From the NCBI RefSeq assembly GCF_002567005.1, contig NZ_NUZU01000004.1:124001-188000 (forward strand): DNA of 64,000 nt, written 5' to 3'. Shown in pieces: positions 39,072 to 46,751 of this stretch (positions are counted from its first letter, which is position 1; the number at the start of each line of letters is the position of its first letter). The notes under the pieces are model-generated. The model saw nothing but the letters and a program-made list of their open reading frames with translations, ran no database searches and was not told the DNA's origin. The position numbers were made by a program, and so were the translations under genes. This stretch comes from Bacillus sp. AFS073361. Its GTDB lineage: Bacteria > Bacillota > Bacilli > Bacillales > Cytobacillaceae.

Positions 39072-39103
39072 AAAGGGACAGGCTAACGGCCCGTCCCTTC
39101 TTT
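39072..39103 (+). terminator. ywpF terminator
   Basis: AAAGGGAC and GTCCCTTC pair around 'aggctaacggccc', followed by tttatt, ten bases past the stop. It also faces the convergent lipoprotein gene. Confidence 0.75.
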
Positions 39104-39115
39104 ATTGCTTGTGAA

Positions 39116-39439
39116 TTACTCGTCTTTATTGTCCGCGTCTCTTCTGTCAATATCATCTTCAATTATTTCTTCTTTTTTGGTGTTGCTGTCCTTGATTGGG
39201 TCTTTGTCGGTATCCGTATTTTTGTCCTCTGTGTTTGGATAATGATTGTTTCTGTTGTCTAAATCAAGGTTGTCATTATCATACTTGTTTAAATCGTTAC
39301 GGTTTAAATCGTTGTCATTTACATTGTTATCGACTGCTGGCGGCGGCGGATTTTGGTCATCGTTATCATTATTACATGCTGTTAACATTCCCGCGGATAA
39401 AATCGATCCTGCGAGCATAAGAAATAACTTTTTCTTCAA
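39116..39439 (-). CDS. Small Asn/Asp-rich lipoprotein
   Basis: TTG at 39439 with AAGGGG upstream starts a 107-residue lipoprotein: 'KKKLFLMLAGSILSAGMLTA' is the signal and the lipobox is LTAC. The mature part is almost entirely Asn, Asp, Pro, Lys and Glu ('NNDNDDQNPPPPAVDNNVND', NLDLDNRNN), low in complexity and without a fold, so it would be a flexible acidic tether outside the membrane. An in-frame start at 39463 lacks a ribosome site. Such Asp/Asn lipoproteins are common beside fabZ or ywpF in Bacillaceae but have no known role. Confidence 0.75.
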   Translation of the reverse strand: MKKKLFLMLAGSILSAGMLTACNNDNDDQNPPPPAVDNNVNDNDLNRNDLNKYDNDNLDLDNRNNHYPNTEDKNTDTDKDPIKDSNTKKEEIIEDDIDRRDADNKDE

Positions 39440-39535
39440 AATGATAAACCCCTTCCAAAACAAATTTTGACCTACCTATGGGTCTAATTTTAGGATGTCC
39501 AATGTGTATCGAATGATGGCTAGCATTTTTTTACA

Positions 39536-39567
39536 TAAAAAAAACGACCAGAAATTCCTTCCGGCCG
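39536..39567 (-). terminator. fabZ terminator
   Basis: GACCAGAA and TTCCGGCC (with one G-T pair) close a hairpin; on the minus strand ttttttttat follows. It lies 17 bp past the fabZ stop. Confidence 0.7.
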
Positions 39568-39583
39568 ATTCATTTCGTTTTGT

Positions 39584-40018
39584 TTATTCTTTTTTCTCGC
39601 CTAAGGCAAAGGTGATTTCAGCTTCACAGGCCACTTCACCGTCAACGGTTGCAACGGCTTTTCCTTTGCCAACTGGTCCGCGCAGACGGATGATTTCTAC
39701 TTCCAGACGAAGCTGATCACCTGGTTTGACCTGCTTTTTAAAACGGCAGCCATCAATTCCAGCAAAAAAGGCTAAGCGGCCGCGATTTTCTTCTTTTTTC
39801 AACATGGCGACAGCCCCAACCTGTGCGAGAGCTTCGACGATTAATACACCAGGCATAACTGGGTAATCAGGAAAATGACCATTAAAGAACTCTTCATTGG
39901 CACTAACATTTTTAATCCCGACTGCGCTCTTTCCTTCTTCTACTTCTAAAATTCGATCCACCAAAAGGAATGGGTACCGATGTGGGATGATTTCTTTAAT
40001 TTGTTCGATATCTAACAT
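39584..40018 (-). CDS. fabZ: 3-hydroxyacyl-ACP dehydratase FabZ
   Basis: A 144-residue hot-dog-fold enzyme that removes water from (3R)-hydroxyacyl-ACP in fatty acid elongation. The active-site pair is His48 in '[20 protein letters not shown]' and Glu62 at the end of that helix. '[20 protein letters not shown]' is the usual opening. ATG at 40018 has AGGAGG upstream. The length equals that of Bacillus FabZ (141-144). It sits in the conserved ywpF-fabZ-mbl neighbourhood, transcribed like mbl. Confidence 0.96.
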   Translation of the reverse strand: MLDIEQIKEIIPHRYPFLLVDRILEVEEGKSAVGIKNVSANEEFFNGHFPDYPVMPGVLIVEALAQVGAVAMLKKEENRGRLAFFAGIDGCRFKKQVKPGDQLRLEVEIIRLRGPVGKGKAVATVDGEVACEAEITFALGEKKE

Positions 40019-40092
40019 GGATTAGTACCTCCTACTAGTAACAAGTATTTATTCCTTATTCTACTACTTAAGGTATACAAAAAGGAAGGGAT

Positions 40093-40791
40093 TTACCTCC
40101 CTTCCACCACTTTTCTTTTTCCTTTTTCAACTAAATCAACAATATGTGTCCATGTGGATTCCTTGAAAACATCTTTAACGTTCCCGCCGCCAAGGACCCC
40201 ATATCCAACCATAGCGCCTAGCGATATGCTTATAAAAGCAAAGATTACTAAAAGAATCAGGCGCAGCCAAATGGGAATGAGGCGAATTCTGACTCGTTGA
40301 TGTTTTTCAGAGACATTCTTTTCTTTGTCTCTCTTGGTGGCATTTTTCGTTTTTTTTGCCTCACGGCTTTGGTTCTTCACCTTGGATTTCTCCTGTTTTT
40401 CACGTTTATCGGCTTTCGCCTGTTTGGCAGCATCCCTTGTACCTTTTACGGCTGCTTTTGCTGGTTTCGCTGCGGTCTTCGTAACTGCTGATACTGCTTT
40501 TACCGCACCCTTTGCGATGGCTACCGCAGGTTTTGCCGTTTTTTTTGTCCCTTGAACAACTTCCTTAGCTTGGATCGCAGGAGCATCCTTTATTTGCCGT
40601 CCCTCTCTGTTGGCCGTGCCCTGTGTTCTGTGTGCTTCGTCCCTGGAATAGTTCGCTGCGTCCTGTGCTCTGTGAGATGCGTTATGGGATTGTGTCGGAG
40701 CGTCCTGGGATTGTTTCTGCACCTCGGCCGCCTTGGCCCGTTTGTATTCTTCTCTTGTTCTATATTCTTGGTTTGGATTATTTACAGACAT
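40093..40791 (-). CDS. EpuA-like membrane protein ('DNA-directed RNA polymerase subunit beta' family)
   Basis: A 232-residue protein with a long, basic, low-complexity cytoplasmic part (residues 1-165, rich in Lys, Ala, Gln, with repeats such as AVKAVSAVTKTAAKPAKAAV) and one membrane anchor ('RIRLIPIWLRLILLVIFAFI', about 170-200). The end, 'GAMVGYGVLGGGNVKDVFKE' followed by STWTHIVDLV, matches the small EpuA family that databases mislabel as RNA polymerase beta. Normal members have 70-110 residues, so the N-terminal extension is unusual. It lies between mbl and fabZ, where related genomes keep flhO-flhP as well. Function unknown. Confidence 0.82.
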   Translation of the reverse strand: MSVNNPNQEYRTREEYKRAKAAEVQKQSQDAPTQSHNASHRAQDAANYSRDEAHRTQGTANREGRQIKDAPAIQAKEVVQGTKKTAKPAVAIAKGAVKAVSAVTKTAAKPAKAAVKGTRDAAKQAKADKREKQEKSKVKNQSREAKKTKNATKRDKEKNVSEKHQRVRIRLIPIWLRLILLVIFAFISISLGAMVGYGVLGGGNVKDVFKESTWTHIVDLVEKGKRKVVEGR

Positions 40792-41049
40792 TTGTTAATT
40801 CCCCTTTTACTGACGTCCGCCCATTTATGTTTATCTGCATGGGAGACCCCGGACTCAGTGAATTATACATATTATATCCAATTTTTCTGTTCAACTCTTA
40901 TAACTGGATATTTGGATTTATTTTTACAATACGTCATTCATTATTCTATTATAAAAAATAAATTCAAAATACTCATCAATTTTAACAGGAAATAGTACTA
41001 AAAGGTAGAATTTACTATATCCTAAAGCTTTTTAGGAATTGTAGTCCAA
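40792..41049. other. AT-rich intergenic stretch between mbl and the EpuA-like gene
   Basis: Nothing coding is supported. The flagellar genes flhO and flhP, which lie here in B. subtilis, are missing, and no decayed fragment of them was recognised by eye. Confidence 0.5.
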
Positions 41050-41075
41050 AGAAAAAAGCCCAATGACTGAGGCTT
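41050..41075 (-). terminator. mbl terminator
   Basis: AAGCC and GGCTT pair around ten bases; on the minus strand they are followed by TTTTTTC. It is 135 bp past the mbl stop; nothing else is seen in between. Confidence 0.55.
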
Positions 41076-41209
41076 GTCCCGCCTGCTTCATTAGACTTTT
41101 TGTATCCTGCTCTTTTAAGGTATGATGTCTTACAACACTAGACCTAAAAGGGCCGCTCAGATTCTTTGTCAACTTCATTCCACTAGCAGGGACAATTTTT
41201 CAGAAAGGA

Positions 41210-42211
41210 TCATCCAAACTTCCGACTTGGAATCTTGTCGATATTGTCAAGCATGATTCCTGTTCCAATTGCAACACAATCCATTGGATTTTCGGCCACT
41301 AGGACGGGAACTTTTAATTCGTCCGCGAGCAGCATGTCGATGCCGTGCAGTAATGCACCGCCTCCTGTTAAAATAACGCCGCGGTCAATAATGTCAGCTG
41401 ATAGTTCTGGAGGAGTACGTTCCAGCACGCTTTTTGCAGCCTGAACGATTACCGCAACTGATTCACGTAATGAACCTTCGATTTCTTCCGAACGAACTGT
41501 AATGGTGCGCGGCAGACCGCTTACCATGTCACGTCCGCGGATTTCCATTTCTTCCGACCGTGAACCTGGGAATACAGTCCCGATGTTGATTTTAATATTT
41601 TCTGCTGTACGCTCACCGATTAAGAGCTTGTATTCGCGCTTAATGTAGTTGAGAATTTCCATGTCGAACTTGTCACCGGCCATTTTGATGGAGGAAGAAG
41701 TCACGATATCGCCCATTGAAAGAACTGCTACATCCGTCGTTCCCCCTCCGATGTCCACTACCATATTTCCACTCGGTTGGAATATGTCCATTCCCGCACC
41801 AATCGCTGCCACCTTTGGTTCTTCTTCTAAGTAAATCTTTTTCCCGCCGCTCTTTTCAGCTGCTTCTTTGATTGCCTTCTGCTCCACACTTGTAATATTC
41901 GTTGGGCAGCAAATCAGAATGCGCGGCTTCGATAAAAACCCTTTAACATTTAACTTATTAATAAAATGCTTTAACATTGCTTCGGTTACATCAAAGTCAG
42001 CGATCACGCCATCTTTTAGCGGGCGGATCGCGACGATGTTCCCAGGTGTCCGACCAACCATACGGCGAGCTTCTTCACCAACAGCAAGTACGCGATTTGT
42101 ATTTTTGTCAATTGCCACTACGGACGGCTCATTTAATACGATTCCACGGCCTTTTACGTGAATTAGCACGTTAGCCGTTCCTAAGTCTATCCCAATATCT
42201 CTTGCAAACAT
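41210..42211 (-). CDS. mbl: Rod-shape-determining actin Mbl
   Basis: A 333-residue MreB-family actin, the same length as B. subtilis Mbl. 'ARDIGIDLGTANVLIHVKGR' carries the phosphate-1 loop, 'NMVVDIGGGTTDVAVLSMGD' is phosphate-2, and 'RGVILTGGGALLHGIDMLLA' is the adenosine motif. ATG at 42211 has AAGGAGG upstream; 11 more open codons are spurious. The position directly downstream of spoIIID identifies it as Mbl and not MreB or MreBH. It polymerises under the membrane and guides lateral wall synthesis. Confidence 0.96.
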   Translation of the reverse strand: MFARDIGIDLGTANVLIHVKGRGIVLNEPSVVAIDKNTNRVLAVGEEARRMVGRTPGNIVAIRPLKDGVIADFDVTEAMLKHFINKLNVKGFLSKPRILICCPTNITSVEQKAIKEAAEKSGGKKIYLEEEPKVAAIGAGMDIFQPSGNMVVDIGGGTTDVAVLSMGDIVTSSSIKMAGDKFDMEILNYIKREYKLLIGERTAENIKINIGTVFPGSRSEEMEIRGRDMVSGLPRTITVRSEEIEGSLRESVAVIVQAAKSVLERTPPELSADIIDRGVILTGGGALLHGIDMLLADELKVPVLVAENPMDCVAIGTGIMLDNIDKIPSRKFG

Positions 42212-42397
42212 TCTCTTTTCTTTCCTCCTTAAAACGGAATCCACATACTTTTCCTAATTGTATATTGTACCACACTCATTAAGATTTCCATACTTTTAGC
42301 ATAGAAAAGTTGTAAAATCTTGCAGATGGATGTCGGATAGGAGGATTTCCAGAGAATGCCTTGTTGCCTATTCCTTTTTCAGTCGAGTCATGGATGT

Positions 42398-42670
42398 TTA
42401 TTTTACAGTTTCACCTTCCTTTTCTTCTTTCTGATATTTCATTTTTGTTGCCTCTCCCCCTCGGAGATGACGGATTGATTTATGATAGTCTAAAATACCT
42501 TTAACCTCGTTTGCCAGCTCTGGATTAATCTCAGGAAGTCTCTCTGTAAGATCCTTATGGACTGTACTTTTGGATACGCCAAACTCCTTCGCGATTACGC
42601 GAACCGTTTTCCTCGTCTCCACGATATACTTTCCAATCTTGATAGTTCTCTCTTTGATGTAATCGTGCAC
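42398..42670 (-). CDS. spoIIID: Sporulation transcriptional regulator SpoIIID
   Basis: A 90-residue helix-turn-helix protein nearly identical in plan to B. subtilis SpoIIID (93). 'MHDYIKERTIKIGKYIVETR' leads into the HTH 'TVRVIAKEFGVSKSTVHKDL', followed by the basic C-terminal tail ('HLRGGEATKMKYQKEEKE') that also touches DNA. It switches mother-cell gene expression from the sigma-E to the sigma-K stage. ATG at 42670 has a GGGAGGG ribosome site. It is followed by mbl, as in B. subtilis. A sigma-E promoter is expected, but was not clearly read because a repeat cluster lies just upstream. Confidence 0.95.
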   Translation of the reverse strand: MHDYIKERTIKIGKYIVETRKTVRVIAKEFGVSKSTVHKDLTERLPEINPELANEVKGILDYHKSIRHLRGGEATKMKYQKEEKEGETVK

Positions 42671-42767
42671 ACTCTCGCCCTCCCTAAATTGGATGTGAGA
42701 AGTGTGAAATGAGACCCGCTTATCACTTCGACGAATTCTGCTTCCGTTTTGGTGTCTGTTTTTTTTT

Positions 42768-42836
42768 GGTGTCAGGCACCACTAAAAGACATTTGTCCAT
42801 TAGTGGAGGACACTTTCCTTGATGGTGTTAGGCACC
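42768..42836. repeat. Two GGTGTCAGGCACC motifs upstream of spoIIID
   Basis: Copies at 42768 (perfect) and 42824 (GGTGTTAGGCACC), 56 bp apart in the same orientation. The linker 'aagacatttgtccattagtg gaggacactttcc' carries TGTCC and GGACA. A degenerate 'ttggtgtctg' lies at 42750. The array ends about 100 bp upstream of spoIIID. Confidence 0.82.
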
Positions 42837-43312
42837 AAACGGCAGAAAGTAAGTTACCTTCTGTCTATACGATGAATAATCATGTCCCCGACTGAATGTC
42901 CGCTAACTTCAAACGACTCTTCACCTCAAACACTCTCTTTGTAAAGGTTTGTAACCATTTTATTAGCTTGGATACGGGAATATGCTAGAAATACTCAATC
43001 GGGACAAGGTGTTATTCAAAGTTTTTTGATAATTGGACTTCTTACTTTTTTTCGACAGACGCTAGTATCGGTCCAGAATCCCTCCGTTATGCGGTTTTGA
43101 ATTGGAAATATCCGGAGCTTTATTTTATTTCCCAAGAAATTTGTCGAGAAAAAAATTATTCAAAAATGGCGATTATGATTGGAATGGAGGGTAAAAGATG
43201 GTTTGGAAGCCAGTACTTTTCATAATTTTGGGCAGTTTTTTCTAAAAGTATTGTTAAAATTATTATATCTTTGATACTTTTTTGGTATGTGTTTTTTGAA
43301 AGGAAGGAAACT
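42837..43312. other. Gene-free stretch between spoIIID repeats and the ATL gene
   Basis: About 475 bp with no supported gene on either strand. In B. subtilis, usd and further genes precede spoIIID here. A TTGTTA/GATACT pair (about 43252-43280) could be the promoter of the downstream ATL gene. Confidence 0.45.
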
Positions 43313-43633
43313 ATGACACCTTTTACTGAAAATGTGGTGGAAATTATTCGCAGTATCCCTGAAGGCAAGGTAGCGACTTATGGACAAATCGCCCGGCTCG
43401 CTGGAAGCCCGCGTGCGGCCCGCCAAGTCGTCCGCGCCCTACACTCTATGAGCAAGAAGTACCATCTCCCTTGGCACCGCGTCATCAATGCTAAGGGGCA
43501 AATAGCCCTTCAGGATGACGAATCGTATCAGGAGCAACGGTTGTCGTTGGAAGCGGAAGGCGTGGAGATCGGCTTGAATGGAGTAATTGATTTGGAGAGG
43601 TACCAGTGGCGGCCTGCCCCAACCTCCACCTGA
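43313..43633 (+). CDS. Alkyltransferase-like (ATL) DNA-damage protein
   Basis: A 106-residue protein with the DNA-binding domain of O6-methylguanine methyltransferases: 'FTENVVEIIRSIPEGKVATY', 'GQIARLAGSPRAARQVVRAL' (with the arginine finger) and 'LPWHRVINAKG'. Active enzymes have PCHRV; here Cys is replaced by Trp (PWHRV). That substitution defines ATL proteins, which bind O6-alkylguanine, flip it out and hand the lesion to nucleotide excision repair without removing the alkyl group. ATG at 43313 has GGAAGGA upstream. It is a single gene closed by a terminator. Confidence 0.9.
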   Translation: MTPFTENVVEIIRSIPEGKVATYGQIARLAGSPRAARQVVRALHSMSKKYHLPWHRVINAKGQIALQDDESYQEQRLSLEAEGVEIGLNGVIDLERYQWRPAPTST

Positions 43634-43641
43634 AGAAAAAC

Positions 43642-43672
43642 AAAAGAAAAAAGGGGCGATCCGCCCCTTTCC
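43642..43672. terminator. Terminator between ATL and Ig-repeat genes
   Basis: AAAGGGGCG and CGCCCCTTT pair around three bases. A-run on the left and tccc on the right make it strongest for the minus-strand Ig-repeat gene (TTTTTTC after the stem). Confidence 0.85.
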
Positions 43673-43686
43673 CACTTTCATAAAGT

Positions 43687-46527
43687 TTAATACACTTTTA
43701 CCGTTCGGATAGCACTAATGAATCCTTTAGCATCCTTTGCCGTTACCGACACCTTCGTTCCTCGTTTTTGCCTCGGGATCCTTACTTTAAAACTCCCATA
43801 ACTATTTGCCTTCGCCGAATAGGTTTTCGTTCCAATCTTCACCTTCACGACGGCCAGCTTTTCTGTTTTTCCAGTAACAGAGGTTGCGGTATACTTGACC
43901 GCATTCACAACAGGAAGATTAGGGGCCACACGTGCGACCGTGAGTGATTTTGCATTGCTTACCTTCCCAGCTGTATCTTTTGCTGTAATTTTGAGCGCTG
44001 TCCCGCTGTATTGTATCGGTATCGTCACCTTGAAATTACCGACGCTATCGGCCTTTCCACTATAAATCTTACTACCAATTTGAACAGCAATACGCGCATA
44101 CTTTTCCGACTTGCCAGTTACCACCGCTGATTTGTTATTAACGGCATTGACCACTGGGATGTTAGGAGCCACTCTCGTCACCTGTATTGTCTTTGGTGCG
44201 CTCGTTCCCCCTGCATCCGTCGCAGTCACGCTTAAGACCGTTCCGCTGTTTTGGGCAGGAATTGTCACCGTAAACTTTCCATTCGCATCGGCATTACTTT
44301 TATAGGTGGTTGCTCCTGCTTTTACCGAAATCACAGCGGATTTTACCGTTACACCTGTCACGGTAGTAGCTTTATTAGTAACAGAATTCACCGTCGGGCT
44401 ATTGGGCGGTACTTTTCCGACCACGAACTTTTGTAAACTTCGATTTGACGCACCATCCACGATCGTCACGTAAAAAGTGGAACCTGGTGTTGGCGGAGTA
44501 ATCTGAAAGGAAAATTTCCCGTCAGGACCCGCATAACCGAAATAAGTATGGCCAACCATAGCAATCGTCACAGAGGCGCCGGCTTCGGTTACACCAGTAA
44601 TTTGGGTTGTTCGATTTGTCACCGTATTTATCTTAATTGGCGGCGGGGTTATGTCAATGAATTGGACCTCTACAGGTGCGCTGACATTGTTCGCAGCATC
44701 CGAAGCGATCATACGCAGGTAAGTGCCTGACACCAGCTTGCCTATCGGAATCGTAAATTGACCATCCACTGAGCTGGCATCGCCCTCGGCAATCAAGACA
44801 CTCCCATTAAAAATTGAAATATGAGCACCTGCTTCTGCCACGCCGGTTATTTCTTCCTTGGTCAACTGATTTGGCGTGTCCAGCAAGAGTTTCAGCGATG
44901 GAGGGGTTACATCTTGTACCGTAAAGAAAATCGATTCCCCTTGATTCTTGGAGGCATCTTCTATCCTAACTTCGATTTCCGTTCCTGCAGGCTGCTTCTC
45001 AAAAATAATCCAAAAATAGTCGGAAGACACATAGCATGAACCGAGGATGGTTTGTCCTGACATCACGCGAATGAGTGCCCCTTTTTCTGCGTATCCACTA
45101 ATGGAATCCGTCTGGTCCGTGATCGAATCTTGATTTAACTGCGGTGCGGCGGGCGGGGTTGTGTCCGCCACTATGACTGTCGCAGCTGGACTAATGTTTC
45201 CTGCTACATCCGTAGCGGTGATTTGAATCATCGTTCCTGCAGTCTGTTTTTCAATTCCGATTGAAAAATGGCCCTGTTCATCTGCCGTGATTTTTCCAAG
45301 GGAAACGGCTGTTTTGGCCTCAACCGTGGAAAATGGTTCGGCAATACCGGTGATGACTTCAGAATGCTCGGTCACTGCATCGACAACAGGCGCTTCAGGC
45401 GGGGTTTCATCTTCAACCGTGACAACGGTCTCTGGACTGATCCGGCTGTAGCTATCCGTCGCCTTGATTGTCAGCTCCACTCCACTTTTTTGCGGAGGAA
45501 TTGGAATCTGGAATCTTCCTGTTTCGCTCGATGCGCCTTCCCCCATTTTCTCGGCTCCCCGGTATACCTCCACCTGACTATCCCGGTCGGTAATCCCGCT
45601 CACCGTTGTATCCCGGTCACTTATTTTTTCAACCAACGGCTTTTCTAGCGTTCCAAGTGGATAACTGTTTTCAAACGGTTTATAAGCCACCGTTCCAATG
45701 TCTAACTTCCCCAAAAAGTTACTATTATCATTCCCGTCCGTAATTCCACGCTCGATTCGAAGGGGGTCAGTTACGCCCCAATAATTATCATTCGCATCAA
45801 AGAGCAAGCGATTATACCCTGAGACCTGCACCATCACTTTCGTGTGCGGCCATCCAAAGAAGTTATTCTGGTTAATGTGGATATTGGGAATCCCGCCATC
45901 CCCATAGTCACCTCTTACAGTCAGGTCATAATAAGAGTCGATTGGATTCATAAAGGTATTATTTTTGATAAAAATTTTCCCTGATCCGTTCGCAACACTT
46001 AAGTCCGCCTTTTCACTAAAAAAGTTATGTTCAATAGCTGAGTCCAAATTCGATGAGGAGATAGAAATCAAGCCATTTTTGTATTGGTTATGGCGGAGAA
46101 TGGCATTTTTGCCCATGGTCGTCACAAGAAACCCGCCATTGGACTTTGGTTGACGATAATGGTCCGCATATTCAATTTGAATCAAACTTCCATTAAATGT
46201 CGTTCCTTGTACATACACATCCTGCAAACGGATGCGTTCTTGCTCGGTCCCAACCGCCTTCAATTGGCCTCGCACCGTAATCCATGATCCATTTTGCCCA
46301 ATCAACTCTACTCCCGGCTCAATCGTAAGGGTGACGCCTGAATTGATTTCGATCATACCCGTTTGATAATAGGGGGAGTCTTCTTTAGTTAACACTTTAT
46401 CTTCACTAATTACGCCTGATATCATGCTGCCGCTGCTAGTAGATTCCGCATGGTTCTTCATCGGGAATAAGGTAAGAATTAAAAGGGTAGAAAAAAAGAT
46501 TGGCAGAAATTTCTTGTAAAATATCAT
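43687..46527 (-). CDS. Secreted beta-helix / multi-Ig-like domain protein
   Basis: A 946-residue exported protein. ATG at 46527 has GGAG ten bases upstream and starts a signal peptide ('KFLPIFFSTLLILTLFPMKN', cleavage near HA-ES). Residues about 30-285 resemble a right-handed parallel beta-helix ('TGMIEINSGVTLTIEPGVEL', 'SGKIFIKNNTFMNPID', 'HINQNNFFGWPHTKVM', 'LLFDANDNYWGVTDP'). Then come about eight Ig-like units of 75-85 residues with the pattern 'V-x-x-V-T-N/D-x-x-T-x-V-x-G-x-T-E' ... 'G-x-F-x-V-x-I-P-x-Q-x-x-G-T-x-L-x-V-x-A-x-D'. No LPxTG anchor or S-layer domain is seen. It is likely a surface or biofilm-type adhesin; no substrate can be named. Confidence 0.85.
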   Translation of the reverse strand: MIFYKKFLPIFFSTLLILTLFPMKNHAESTSSGSMISGVISEDKVLTKEDSPYYQTGMIEINSGVTLTIEPGVELIGQNGSWITVRGQLKAVGTEQERIRLQDVYVQGTTFNGSLIQIEYADHYRQPKSNGGFLVTTMGKNAILRHNQYKNGLISISSSNLDSAIEHNFFSEKADLSVANGSGKIFIKNNTFMNPIDSYYDLTVRGDYGDGGIPNIHINQNNFFGWPHTKVMVQVSGYNRLLFDANDNYWGVTDPLRIERGITDGNDNSNFLGKLDIGTVAYKPFENSYPLGTLEKPLVEKISDRDTTVSGITDRDSQVEVYRGAEKMGEGASSETGRFQIPIPPQKSGVELTIKATDSYSRISPETVVTVEDETPPEAPVVDAVTEHSEVITGIAEPFSTVEAKTAVSLGKITADEQGHFSIGIEKQTAGTMIQITATDVAGNISPAATVIVADTTPPAAPQLNQDSITDQTDSISGYAEKGALIRVMSGQTILGSCYVSSDYFWIIFEKQPAGTEIEVRIEDASKNQGESIFFTVQDVTPPSLKLLLDTPNQLTKEEITGVAEAGAHISIFNGSVLIAEGDASSVDGQFTIPIGKLVSGTYLRMIASDAANNVSAPVEVQFIDITPPPIKINTVTNRTTQITGVTEAGASVTIAMVGHTYFGYAGPDGKFSFQITPPTPGSTFYVTIVDGASNRSLQKFVVGKVPPNSPTVNSVTNKATTVTGVTVKSAVISVKAGATTYKSNADANGKFTVTIPAQNSGTVLSVTATDAGGTSAPKTIQVTRVAPNIPVVNAVNNKSAVVTGKSEKYARIAVQIGSKIYSGKADSVGNFKVTIPIQYSGTALKITAKDTAGKVSNAKSLTVARVAPNLPVVNAVKYTATSVTGKTEKLAVVKVKIGTKTYSAKANSYGSFKVRIPRQKRGTKVSVTAKDAKGFISAIRTVKVY

Positions 46528-46642
46528 CCGATTGTTCTCCACTAATAGTTTTATAATATTCATTATCATGGGCAGTATCCGAAATTACAATATACTTTTT
46601 CTACTTTCTTTATAGTAAAATCAACAAAAAAAAGACCACAAA

Positions 46643-46672
46643 ACAAAAAAACACACCAAGCCCCTTGGTGTT
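46643..46672 (-). terminator. pbpC terminator
   Basis: ACACCAAG and CTTGGTGT pair around three to four bases; on the minus strand they are followed by gtttttttgtttt. It lies 80 bp past pbpC, beyond two dispersed repeat motifs. Confidence 0.75.
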
Positions 46673-46706
46673 AACTCCCAATTATTTATTGTGGTGCCTT
46701 TATTGT

Positions 46707-46738
46707 GGTGCCTGACACCAACCCCGGTGCCTGACACC
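46707..46738. repeat. Two GGTGCCTGACACC motifs after pbpC
   Basis: Inverted-orientation copies at 46707 and 46726, only 19 bp apart, preceded by a half copy (ggtgcc at 46693). They lie between the pbpC stop and its terminator, so they are in the 3' untranslated RNA. Confidence 0.82.
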
Positions 46739-46751
46739 ACACAGTACTCAT

